Positions 33,067-44,610 of a stretch of 64,000 nucleotides of DNA are shown here, piece by piece (positions within the stretch are counted from its first letter, which is position 1; the number at the start of each line of letters is the position of its first letter). Source of the DNA: Sinonovacula constricta. Taxonomy: Eukaryota > Mollusca > Bivalvia > Cardiida > Solecurtidae. Location of the stretch: positions 48,629,235-48,693,234 of the forward strand of contig CM017567.1 of assembly GCA_007844125.1 (NCBI GenBank), in the 5' to 3' direction. The position numbers and the translations under genes were made by a program. The notes beneath the pieces are model-generated. The model did not search any database, had not been told where the DNA came from, and saw only the letters and a list, made by a program, of their open reading frames with translations.

Positions 33067-35700
33067 TATGGAGGCACTTCTCTTGCTAAATAATTTATTG
33101 CTTCTTGAAACCTCATTCAGGATTTTCAAACTACATTGAAGTATTTGGCCGAGAATACACTCCTGTACAGTGTATTATTATGGAAGTATGTTTTGTTATC
33201 AGCAGTAAATACCAGTAGGTCGTTTATTTTTTTAAAGTGCTACGAACATAATATAACATACTGTATATGGTAATAATAGCAGACCCTTCAATATCTAAAT
33301 TTATAAAATTAAAATAAAAATCTGAACAAATACAGATAACAAGGGCAGTGAGCCTTGGTTTCTGACTACAGAGGATAGACAAAATCCTTCCTGGATACAA
33401 TCACTTGTATGTTTTATTTTAGCAGAGGCTGTTAAAATTCCTCTAAGGGTTAAAAAAATAACTGTTCTGTTAGGGTCACCCGACTCTACCTAAAAATATG
33501 CCCGACCCTACCATTTTTTTTACGTCTGTGAAAAAAAAAAATTGTCGCTCTTTGTATTGTAGAGGTACAGCAATGAAAACTTTTTGTTTGTTGACTTCAG
33601 CCATTGTTGACTTCCAGTAATACCATGGTAAAAGTTTAGACCAACGATATTAGCGGAAATGACTGTAACATATTCCATCTGTTACCTTGTAACTTGTCAA
33701 TCAATCAAGGGGTCATAGGTTTGAGGAGCCAGTACGGTTTGAGCTGATTCTACCCAGGAATATTAAATATCTAAAATGGGAACAAAATAACCCCCCAAAA
33801 ACCTACCATACCTAATCCTGGAGAGCATGTGACAATTTTTTTTTATGCCTTATTGATACCTAGGGTGGACAAAATCTTGTCCGTCTTTGTAAATACATGT
33901 AAATGGATGGGATTTTGTCTTAAAGATATGGAAGGATATTTGTCTTGGGTATTCTTGTGGATCAAAGTTATCTGGACATCAGCAGAATAGAAATAATTAT
34001 GCTGCTACAATATACATTGTATAAATAAATGGTTATGTCAACAGGTTATAGCAACTTCTATATTTTGACGCATCACTGTTACAATAAGCCAATTTTTGGG
34101 ATATGTAATTCAGCCTTGTGAATAGTTCTGCATATCATTTTACAAGAAAAGCATTGATGCAAAGCATCAAAGTGCATCCAATATATGTTTAAAAACCACA
34201 ATACGTTATCTGATGAACAACAGTGCCAAACATCGGTTGACTTAAAGTGCGCTGAAAATATGATCAAACAATAAGCCTTCACTTGGACATAACATACACT
34301 GCACCATTTATATTGTGTATTGTCTAAATCTATCAAACAATTCAATTCATAATGCAACCAATCTTTTAAGAAACACATTTAAGAAATATTGAAAGAGTAA
34401 CAATCTTAAAATCCTCGTACAGCACTGCTTACAGGTGAGAATAAAACATGCATAACCCATGTGGTTTGATGTTGCCAAAAAAGGTGTGTTATATACGTGG
34501 TAAAAAGTTGAAGTGATACAAATTTGAAACACCTAATAACCACTGGCAACACCTCGCCAATTTCTATGTATAGGATAGAGTCTATTAAGATGTTTCTATA
34601 GAAACTAAAAGCCGAAATGAGCGCAGCGTTTAATAAGATTCTATTCGACTTGGAAATCCCCACCTCACTTCTATCTGCCCCATAAAACTGTCAATCAAAC
34701 TGTCAATTGTATTGACATGTTCAAATAGTCGTCAAAAGGGGAGGAGTCAAGCCAGAATGTGGGTTTTGTTGCACATGCATAGAAAAAAATGACTCTTATA
34801 GTAAAATAGATTGATAAAGTTTGTTCATTGTAAAATAGAAAATAGAAAGGAGTTCTGTTGAAAATCACTGAGGAATTTTCATACATAGCTGATTGGCTAC
34901 AAATGTATGGCGACATCTAGGATATAGACATGCCCCTATACCGCCAAGTTGTTACAAAAGACATGATAACAACAACAACAGCCCATTGCCAAATTTCAAA
35001 TTAATTCCATTAAGGGCCCTGCGCTTTAGCGTGGACGCCAAAAGTTTGTCAATAACTACCGCATCATGATAAGACTGAATATAATGACTTATACTCCTTG
35101 ATGCCAATATTTAAGATTTACCATATATTTAAAACTTCTTTTTCAAAAAAGGTCACATGTTAATTACACAGGTTGGGTTTTAAATTGTCTTTTTTCACAC
35201 AATTCTGCAATGTAGCTATAAACTACATGTATTTATTAAAACAGAAAACAACAAAATGAAACCTGGTAATGTTTGACACACCCAGTTACATTGGCATAGA
35301 GGCTATATTCCTGAATACAACTTAGCTCAACGGTTCTATACCAGATCCTGTAATGTTTGATTCAGATTAGTTAGAACAGCTGCACACAGCTGGGGGGAGA
35401 GGGGGTGATGTGTGTGGGTGAAATCTTGCTGCCTGGAATGTACAGATGGCAATGAACTGGCATCAACCTTATGAATTATCTACTCAATCTGCAACAGCAG
35501 TGTTATCATTAGGAACAATAGGAACAATACAGGTTGAGCATATGGAATTCACACTCAGATATCTGAATAAGAAAGTCGACTGTTTTTTTTTTTATTATTA
35601 AGAGGGTCGGATGCATAATGCTTTACACTAAAATATAATTATATGCTTGCAATCATTGTTGATGATGATGATTTTTTATTATTATGTTGGTGATTGTTAA
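33067..35700. other. Non-coding stretch upstream of the TRIM-NHL coding exons
   Basis: I see no coding exon or clear repeat boundary. It may belong to the long first intron of the TRIM-NHL gene. A GAT-rich microsatellite starts near 35660. Confidence 0.35.
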
Positions 35701-36001
35701 TTGGGTTTATCACCCCACCAAAAGTATTCCAGTTATCTGAAGATGGTGTCCAATTGAAGCAGATATAATGCTGCCATCACTGAGCGTAGCATGCTGTGAA
35801 CACCTGACATGATACCACACCCAGTCACATTAGCCTGACAAAGACCAACCTGTTGTGAAAATAACCTCATATTTGCTTGAGTGTTAGCTAGGGAACTAGC
35901 TATACCACTACCATTTTTGACGACTTTGGTATGTCACAGCCCGGAACCAAAGCCAGAGCCTCCCATACTAAGAGCCGACTACCGACTGCACTACCGGGTC
36001 C
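35701..36001 (-). mobile_element. SINE family A, copy 2
   Basis: Reverse complement of the family A consensus. The head is at 'cactaccgggtcccg' (about 36001). The body passes 'actttggtatgtcacagcc', 'ttgcttgagtgttagctagg' and 'cagatataatgctgccatca' to the tail 'gggtttatcaccccaccaa' at 35703. Confidence 0.85.
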
Positions 36002-36140
36002 CGTGTTGGTGGTGATGATGAGCGTGTAGTTATAGAGATGGTGATGACGAAGATGATGCTTGAGATTTTGATGGTTATTATTATAATGATGAAGAGGTGA
36101 TAATCATAATGATGATGATTATTACAAATATGAAATTGAT
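36002..36140. repeat. GAT/ATG-rich microsatellite
   Basis: Imperfect runs of 'gatgatgat', 'gatgacgaagatgatg' and 'aatgatgatgatt' flank the right side of SINE A copy 2. A smaller run lies on its left side (35660-35690). Confidence 0.6.
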
Positions 36141-36715
36141 AAAGATAATAATAACTATGATCATAATGATTCCAACTGACAAAACAAACAGTTAAAAACC
36201 CAAATAAACATTAAATAACTAGCATCACTAAAGGCTTAGTCAAGGAACAAAGATTGAACTACAGCTGGCAAATTGACAATTCCTTCCTTAGTCAGAATTG
36301 GCATCCCCCACCGAAGAACAAAAAACAAACACAAATCTACCCTACTGTACATCATCTTATTAGCCCGGCCACATAAATCTTCCAAAATGTGTATACACAA
36401 GGCAATAATCATGCTCTGCTGATGAACTTAGCAGAGCTAAAAGAAAAATTAAGGTGCATGTGTCTAAGTGAATAACTCACCAGGCCAAGAGTTGACAAAT
36501 AAAGAAGAATCAATTTGCCTAACTGAAAAACATACCATCCTACATGTAAACAAAAAAAATACAATGAATAAGCTCAAATGACAAACAAATTACAATAATT
36601 ATTTTAACTGTAGCAATAATAATGCACTAGAATCTTAACAGCTACATGTGAAACATCACCAAGATTAACATGGTGGATGGGCTCTGAAAACTGTGCAATT
36701 ACAGTCACTGACTGA

Positions 36716-36860
36716 TTAGCCGTTAGCCACTCACCCTGTGGTTTGAGTCAAGCATTTAAAAAAAAACATGACAGAAAGTCTTACAGATGACTTGCAGGGC
36801 ACCAGTGGTTCTACCCAGATCTTTGTATGGGTTCTCGACCCTTCTTTCAACATATTTGTA
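36716..36860 (+). mobile_element. SINE family B fragment, rearranged
   Basis: 'gccgttagccactcaccctg' with 'ggtttgagtc' resembles a family B head, followed after an A-rich stretch by 'tgacttgcagggcaccagtg' and 'gttctacccaga'. Parts of the body are missing. Confidence 0.55.
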
Positions 36861-37340
36861 GCCCTGATTGTGATACTGCAATGTATATGGAATATCAAAA
36901 AGACAAAAACAAAACACAATTTCTGTGATACAAGTCAAATTAGGCCTTAGGCCAGCTCTTCCATGGTTGTATATTGTGGTCTTATCAAATATCATCCGAT
37001 AAACAGTCCTTTAGTATTGACATAATCTAGTTTGTACATATCGAAGTCTGTTTGTCTTCGTTATGTCAATAAATGGGTTGAAAAATGGAATGTTTTAAAA
37101 AGAGATTAAAATGAGTGTGTTTAAGAAAATTATTTTAACTTATTTCATATAAGCAGATTAAAAAAAAAGTTGTTAATTTTTTCATGAAAACAGACATTGC
37201 CAACATTTCAGCCTCTACAACTGTGAAATAATTTTTGATTAAATAAAGCTATTAATTGGATAAAACAGAATATAGAACAAAAGTAATTTAATGAATAAAA
37301 CAAAATATTAATGTGTGTATTGACCATTGAGTACCATTTG

Positions 37341-37661
37341 TTTGTTTGTTTCTTTATTGGGTTTATCGTCCCACTAACAGTATTTCAGTATTCTGGAGAT
37401 GGTGTACACTTGAAGCAGATATACTGCTGCCTTCACTGTGTATAGCATGCTGTGAACACCTGGCATGATACCGCACCCAGTCACATTATCCTGACACCGT
37501 GCCAAACAGTCGTGGAACTACCCTTATATTTGCTTGAGTGTTAGCAAGGGAGCTTTACCACTACCATTTTGAATGACTTTGGTATGTCGTAGCCCAGGAT
37601 CGAACCCTGGGCCTCCTATACCTGGAGCCGACCCTCTACTGATTGCGCTACCAGGTCCAAT
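37341..37661 (-). mobile_element. SINE family A, full copy with 12 bp target duplication
   Basis: The head is 'gattgcgctaccaggtcc' at the right (about 37640-37657), box B 'gggatcgaaccctgggcctc'-like on the complementary strand, and the tail 'attgggtttatcgtccc' at the left. Flanking repeats are gagtaccatttg (37329-37340) and gaataccatttg (37662-37673), with one mismatch. This defines the family length at about 320 bp. Confidence 0.9.
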
Positions 37662-37786
37662 GAATACCATTTGACTAAGAGGTAAATGTATATTATACAG
37701 GATAACAGTTTTAAGATAGTAACATGTTTTTTGTTGAAAATAAATCATTCAACCAACAATATATTTGTAATCCTTGGTGATTAAAT

Positions 37787-38012
37787 GATTGATGGTGTCC
37801 ACTTGAAGCAGAGTGCTGCCTTCACTGTTTGTAGCATGCCATGAACATCTGGCGTGACACCACACCCAGTCACATTATCCTAACACCGGGTCAAACCATT
37901 TGTAAAACTAAACTAATGATTGCTTGAAGCAAGAGAATTATATTTCATGACTTTGCTATGTTGCGACCTGGGTTTGATCTGTACCTGATGCGATATCAGA
38001 TCTGGTACGCAG
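37787..38012 (-). mobile_element. SINE family A, truncated and diverged copy
   Basis: 'atggtgtccacttgaagcag', 'tgccttcactgtttgtagca', 'acacccagtcacattatcc' and a degraded head near 'cctgatgcgatatcagatc' follow the family order. The tail is missing. Confidence 0.8.
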
Positions 38013-38617
38013 GTACGTGTAAACATAATTTTAAATAAAACATCTTTAAGACAAAAAAAAAGTAACATTTATATTGGTTAAAAAAAATGTAATTATTTTG
38101 TTTTTTTGATTACATAATCAGACCTGTGTGAATTCTGGCCTCTTTTTAACCTTTCAAGTCTGGACTAATGTAACTTCCTGAACCCCCCAACAACAACCAC
38201 CACCACCAATCACAACAAAAACAACAACATTGGGACTGGTTCTGAATACATGAACTAGTATTTGGGTCTGTATAACCAAACTTTTTTTCACCATACACTT
38301 ATATCTTAGCATAGCCGTAGCTGTAAAATATGTCTATAAAAAAGAAAACCACACTTACTCATCAATTAATCTGGTATGACATGATCTGAAGTAGCTACAG
38401 AAACATGCAAGTATTGTACTCAACATCTACTACAGTAGCAAAAGTACCCATTTTTATTAACTATCAGCCTGCTACACCTAAATTGATTGTGCAATGGCAA
38501 AAAATGTAAATACAAATCTGCCAGCTCCACAGGAGGATCTCGATGTGCACAATTTGCTCCTCAGTGTCTGGCATTGACTGTCTTGTTTTGCTTGTTGTGT
38601 TTGCTTTTTTTGTTACA

Positions 38618-38800
38618 TTACACCGACACAATAATGGCCGTATTGGCAACATCCAGCTAATTATTATAGGTGGAAGACCCCAGACTTATGCCTGTGTAGA
38701 ACCACTGGCGCACCGCAGGTAAGCTGGAAAACCTCCCCACATGAAAGTTCTTGCCCCGAAAGAGACTCAAACCCACGTGGTGAGGTGCTGAGGACTTTGT
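38618..38800 (-). mobile_element. SINE family B, copy on the minus strand
   Basis: Read in reverse complement, it has box B 'gtgggtttgagtctc', then 'aagaactttcatgtgg', 'ggttttccagcttacctgcg', 'gcgccagtggttctac', 'ctaattattggatgttgcc'-type sequence and the tail with 'tgtgtcggtgtaatg'. The 5' head is partly lost. Confidence 0.8.
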
Positions 38801-39542
38801 CTTGTTCTTTTGGTATATAATACATACTGGTATTAAAAAACATGTGAAAACTGTGTACTGTTTTTTATTAAATGTAGTTTGTACAGTGTTAAGAATCAAG
38901 TACTTAATTCAATGAAGTTGAATTTTATATAAATTAAATTTGATGCCAGATTGGCTCAGAGGCATATACACTTTATCTAATATAATAGAGCCTCAATTTA
39001 ACACATTATGCACATAAGCACTTCTTTTCCCACTTGCAGAATTATTATAGTTTTTTTTTATATATGCCATCAACTTAGACAAGGTTGGGTAGAAAAGGTT
39101 GTGTATTAAAATGAAGTGTTAAAGATATAGCAAGTAATTTATAAATGTGCAATAAAAATGAGATTTAGCAAAATATTAACTGAGAAACGTTTCTGCAAAG
39201 TGGAACATGTGTATGTATACCAAAACAAAACAATAATAAAGCAATGATAATAACCTTGTATGTCTTGCCTGAAAAATGTATCATTAGTCCCACCAGGCCA
39301 TGAATCAACGTAAATTATCCTACGCAGAATATCCTGAGATCTAACTGCACCGTCTGACAGAACTACAGGTAATGCTGGTTTGTGAAGTGTCTGACTGGCA
39401 GAGACAGGCGGAATATTTTGTACATAGTTATTGCGTCAGAGGTAGAAGCTGCAGAGAATGTTGGTAAATATTACCCCACCCCTCTTCTGCGTCATTTTTT
39501 TTTACCCTGGAACTGTTACATTTGTAAAATACTGATGGATTT

Positions 39543-39629
39543 GCCGGCATTTTTGCTGATACTGTGCAGCAACATTTCTATCATTATAGCACAGGGGCAC
39601 TTATGAGGTGCCCAGGGACTGAACCCGGT
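39543..39629 (-). mobile_element. SINE family D, 3' end fragment
   Basis: 'ttgccggcatttttgctgat', 'catttctatcattatagcac' and 'ggcacttatgaggtgcccag' match the 3' half of the full family D copy at 28491-28774 in the same orientation. The tRNA head is absent, as expected of a 5'-truncated insertion. Confidence 0.8.
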
Positions 39630-41000
39630 GCTGTGAATTCAAATGAACAGCCTGCTTATTTGAATTATTGGAAAAATAGGATTATCATGAATATATAGTA
39701 CATTGCAGACCTATTACTGGTCATAAAATTAAATTCCTTGTCAGGTCCTATCATCCTGTTGGTTCAAATGCAAAAAAAGATGCATGTTACAAATTTAAAA
39801 AAAGTAACAGGACAGTTCTTCAACAAAAATGCTTATTATTTTGTTATAAAGTCTAGTTTAGTCAACAACAAAAATGAACAACAGAAAAGTAGCATCTGTA
39901 TGGTCAAATGCTTTCATGCTATCCTCTCAAGGTCCTCGAAAAAAATAATTTAATTTTCATTTATTTTTATGGAAATGAAAATTATATGTAAAAAATAATT
40001 GTAGGACAGGACCTTTCAAAGGACAAACATTTTGATGTTACAGTAGACTGTCAAAAAAACACAACAACACTGTGGTAGGCATTGTTTTAGAACAAGATTA
40101 TACTTGATTGGGTAGTATCTGTAGAAAATAGGTATCTGAGCCGATATTGGGTAGCCCTAGGATGTCTAGCTTTTAACTGGGAATCTTTAACACTTAATTG
40201 GGTACAAACACCATATTTTCATATTTATGGAATTTTCATCATTTTTTGGCATTGGAAAACAGCCCATATTCGACTATAAAATACATAAACAAAAGCTCAT
40301 TAAAATGAAAACACCCATCATGATAACTCTATTCCATTGATTATTTTAACATCCCTAAGTCAAAGGTTTTATTCATTATTGAAAGTGGTGTAACAAGTTG
40401 TAAAATCCAGCAACTAACTCCAAGTTATTTACTTCTTACTACCTGCCCATGTCAATAAATGTACAGTTATGATACCATTTTATTGCTACCTGCTGCTGTA
40501 TAGCATTTTATTGCATATCTCTTCTCATTGACTAAAATAATTTGTTATTTTTATTATTCAAATAATTTGTTATTACCTTTTATGAAATGTATAATAGAAA
40601 AATAGATGTATAATTATGTATTGCTGGAAACTCTACAGCACTGGATAGTTCCTAAAGCTGTTATTCATTTTAGTCTGTTTACACAAATTGTTTTAACCTA
40701 TGGTGTGCCAGTGGTTCTACCAAGAAGTAAGTTTGGGGTCTATCTCCAAGAATATTTACCTGGACATTGCATAAATACATTAATTTAGCAATCAGTGCAA
40801 GTGTAACACACTTGACCTACTTTGCAAAAGCAACAACATGGTGCTCATGTGCTTTTGATGCTGTTTGTGAGGCCCCAACCTAGCAATAAACAATGAAAGA
40901 TACCTAGCAGAAATAAAATAGCTAGTGAATAGAAGTTATTTTATTAACAAGAACTTAAGCCAATTGGAGCAGAAATAAAATAGCTAGTGAATAGATGTAA
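39630..41000. other. Non-coding stretch, no gene seen
   Basis: AT-rich, with no coding exon. A short direct duplication 'aaataaaatagctagtgaatagatgta/gaagtta' occurs at about 40914-40935 and 40974-40996, next to the inverted-repeat element that follows. Confidence 0.4.
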
Positions 41001-41190
41001 CATACATGTGAACTTTCTGATGCCAAAGTGGGAGATTTTCACTTGCAAAGTGGGAGATTTGTTATTTTCATATAAACAAGGAAGAAAGTTACCTGTTTTC
41101 AAGAAGGGAGAAAAACACCCCTCATTGCAGAACATTTTTAACCTTAAAAGAGGGAGTCTCCCTCCAAAAGTGGGAGAGTTCACATGTATG
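41001..41190. mobile_element. Inverted-repeat element (MITE), copy 2 of 3, with perfect 14 bp ends
   Basis: CATACATGTGAACT at 41001-41014 is the exact reverse complement of AGTTCACATGTATG at 41177-41190, giving a 190 bp element. The inner sequence near each end also pairs in part (gtgggag/ctcccac-type). It has no coding capacity. Related copies are at 31563 and 51824. Confidence 0.88.
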
Positions 41191-42063
41191 ATGTTATCCC
41201 ATTGTATTCTATGAAAAAGTGAAATTTTAAAAGCAGAATATCTTGTCAGTTTATTTTTTTAAGCACTGATAAAGTATTAAAACACAAACACATACCAGTA
41301 AACCACTTGAACCTTAATGCTGAACTGCCGAAACAATGAAATTCTCACAACTGATGAAAACACTAAAAAAATGGAACACATCTTAACAGGCACAGGTACA
41401 TTATATTTATAAACAAAGAAAAGATAGTGCCAAACCTACAGGTAAATGGGCCTGTTATCAGTCACTGGAACAGCTATAAGTCGGTACAGGTACTATTTAT
41501 AGACTAGGAAATTAACTGCATTCCCAAGCTGCTCCATGAAGTGCATGCTGGGAGTAATTTACAACTAAAGCCAATTACCCGTATTTTATACAGAATACAC
41601 ATATTATTACACTATTAATATATTTATTGGTAAAATATTTTAAGTTAATTGTAATAAAATTTTCACCATTGATATTATTGAGTTTCTCTGTTATATAAGC
41701 TGAAGCAACAAAGTGAAGTCTGTAATGGTCATTTTGGCAATTTCCAAATAAATTTTTATGCGTATACCAATAATAATTAAATTGAGATTATCACACAAAT
41801 GTACACACACATGCACACATATATGCAACTTTCTCCCCAAAAGAACGTCCCAGACTTATGAATTTACCTTAATAAGACCATAACCAACTACAGAAACTCT
41901 TTCACAGCAATCTTAAACATTCAGGAGCATATCACTGCCATTACAGGTATAATTTTACCTAAATGAACAATTTTAATTATTTTGAAAATGAAATGGACAT
42001 TTTGGATCAGAATTTCAATGCAATATTTCTTCCATTTGTCTAAATTTATTTTTCTGACCTTGT
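41191..42063. other. Non-coding stretch, no gene seen
   Basis: AT-rich sequence without exon-like structure or recognisable repeats, ending at the target duplication of SINE A copy 5. Confidence 0.35.
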
Positions 42064-42344
42064 TTGTTTATTGGGCTTATCGTCCAACCAACAGTATTTC
42101 AGTTATCTGGAGATGGTGTCCACTTGAAGCAGATATAGTGCTGCCTTCATTGTGTATAGCATGCCGTGAACACCTGGCATGATACCACACCCGGTCACAT
42201 TATCCTGACACCAGGCCAATCAGTTGTGGAACTACCCTTATATCTGCTGAAGCATTAGCAAGGGAGCTATACCACTACCATTTTTATTAACGACTTTGGT
42301 ATGTTGGGGCCTGGGATCGAACCTGATTGCGCTAACAGGTCCGG
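42064..42344 (-). mobile_element. SINE family A, copy with 14 bp target duplication
   Basis: The tail 'attgggcttatcgtccaacc' is at the left, the body 'atctggagatggtgtccact' and 'acacccggtcacattatcc' in the middle, and the head 'gattgcgctaacaggtcc' at the right. Flanking repeats are ttttctgaccttgt (42050-42063) and ttttcggaccttgt (42345-42358), with one mismatch. Confidence 0.9.
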
Positions 42345-42959
42345 TTTTCGGACCTTGTGACGTTATACAATATTCATTATAGATATTATGGATGGCTGCA
42401 CAGTTAGTGTGGAAAGAGTTGTGTAAAAGATAAATAAAGTGAGAGATAAGGTTGACATGACCCCTGGTTTGTTTAAATTTATTACATTGGGACAGCCCCT
42501 CTGACTACTACATTTTCTCAACTCTTAATGGGACGGGGCTCTTGATATCCTGTTTTCAGTGTCAATATTGTGCACCATTTCCCTTATCCACCCAAAAGAC
42601 AAAAAAACAAACAAACAACCTTAGCCCGAACAATCTTAACAAAAACTACAATGAGAATTATCAGTGATCAGAGGATTTACTTAAGGATACCTCAGCAATA
42701 TGTAATTAAATAGCCTAAACAACATGTGATCAGTAAGACTTCTAAATAATCAATCATTTAATAAGATTACATAACGATCCAGATTACTGTAGAAAGTGAA
42801 TGCACTTGTTCTGTAAACTTAATCAACATATTACTGAATTACTTATAAATTTGTGTACAAAACAGCCATAGGACTATAGGATATAATCTTTATAAAATAG
42901 AAATTAATAGAAAGTCATTCTGTATTGAAAATGATATTTCCCCTTCTTGTGTGGTCTAC

Positions 42960-43228
42960 CAGGGATGGATCTAGGAGTGGAGGGTGGGGGGATGGGGGAT
43001 GTATCCCCCTCACCAACCAGGTAAAAGAGTAGAGTTGTGATACATGTAAGCTTAAAAAATACTAAGCTTTTAAAGTAAATTTTGTCTCTTGACAGCTTAG
43101 GTCGAAGTTAGCGTCTCTTACTGTGTGTATATATATATATATATATGTATCTAGTATTTACTGCAATAAAGTTGAATGGATCTTGATTCATACCCCAACT
43201 CCACCAAAATTTTCTGGATCCACCCCTG
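42960..43228. mobile_element. Non-autonomous hAT-type MITE with perfect 8 bp target duplication
   Basis: The left end CAGGGATGGATCTAG and the right end CTGGATCCACCCCTG are near-perfect inverted repeats. The flanks TGGTCTAC (42952-42959) and TGGTCTAC (43229-43236) are identical, which is the 8 bp duplication expected of hAT elements. The 269 bp interior is non-coding and includes an (AT)n run at about 43129-43146. Confidence 0.92.
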
Positions 43229-43236
43229 TGGTCTAC

Positions 43237-44500
43237 AGTTCTTTTTTTGTTACATAAGGTTGACAGTTTTATCTTGTGAGTTCCACGTAATACAGCATAT
43301 AGTCAGGAATTATAATGGAATGCCCTGTTTTGGTGACACTAAGAATTAATCATGGAAAAATAACATACAAGTATGAAGAATTAGAATGTACAACTTGTTT
43401 GACTTATCTTTAAAATGACTTAGCTTCTTTTGAATCCACCATGCATCAACCTAATAACAACATGAAATCCACGTGAGACCGCCATTTTATTGATCTAGTT
43501 ACATGCTTTATATAGCAGTAACTCTGGAACCAGATTCAGTGACCCTTGGTTTTTATCAACAGTACAGGTTTGTTCAAATCTTTTTCCCTTTTTAATAGAA
43601 ATTTAACAAAACAGTAACTGTTTATTTTTTAACTTGGAAACTAATATATTTAAACTATGCTGGCCAAGTATCTATACCTCAGAATGGCATGGACAAATGA
43701 ATTTTTCATGCTTTCTGACTACCCTCTACTTGCAGCAATATGTAAGATGGGTCCAGTTTTTACACATGTTGTAATGACACTGTGCCCATGTGGTGAACAA
43801 AAGGGAGATGCGATTTTTTAACTGATATAGTTGAAATTTGTCACAGACAAAACATTCTTTTTCCTCAATAATGTCACTGTCAACTGAACCTGAATTAGCT
43901 TTATTAAATTAATTAGTTTGTTAAAAAATATAAGGAGTTCATGACAATTTGAGCCCACCCTGTACCTGAAAAAATTAACACGACCCTTTTTTGCAAAAAC
44001 AAAAAAGTTTTCTGGGATTGCAGACAACAGACTTCCCATCTGACCAGTAAAAAAAAGTAGTTAATGCAAATTTTGGAGTGTGTTTAAAGGCAGGGTGATA
44101 ATGGGCATATGAAAATAAGTAAATAAGTAAAATTACCAAAGCATTACATACAAAAGGTGTAACTTACTTGTTTATAGCGCATTTTCACTTTGGGATCGAC
44201 AGTAAAGTACACTGGATACACAAGATACAATGACGTCATATATGATAAGGTAAATACATAATAAACAAGAACCGAAACAGGACAGTCACAGAAACAGGGC
44301 TATTCACGATAATTAGCACATCGTTCTTCATAATGTAAGAAATAACAAATAATATAAAAAGGTCTAAAATTTTCCCCTACTGGGTGTAACATAGTAAAAA
44401 TTCCAATACCTGAAGGTACTGGTACTGTTCCCCCAAAACTGAGAGCCTGTGGGAACACTGCAAGTGTATCGTATTTGACCCAATTACCGGTGATATCCAA
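43237..44500. other. Non-coding stretch, no gene seen
   Basis: No coding exon or repeat with clear ends. Short open frames here lack family resemblance. Confidence 0.35.
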
Positions 44501-44610
44501 ATACCAGTGATTTCCACATTCAGGCGCGTTTCTGCCATTACGCACTTTACGCATGTGCGTAACCTCCGTTCGAAAAACTGAAAATCTAAAAGTACCCAAA
44601 ACACTAAGAA
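44500..44610 (-). promoter_or_regulatory. Weak candidate promoter of the TRIM-NHL gene
   Basis: A small CpG-containing patch with an NRF1-like acgcatgtgcgt near 44550 stands out in AT-rich surroundings. The TRIM-NHL gene has an untranslated exon somewhere upstream of 32049, and minus-strand SINEs continue up to 42.3 kb, so a start near here would be compatible. This is a guess. Confidence 0.18.
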
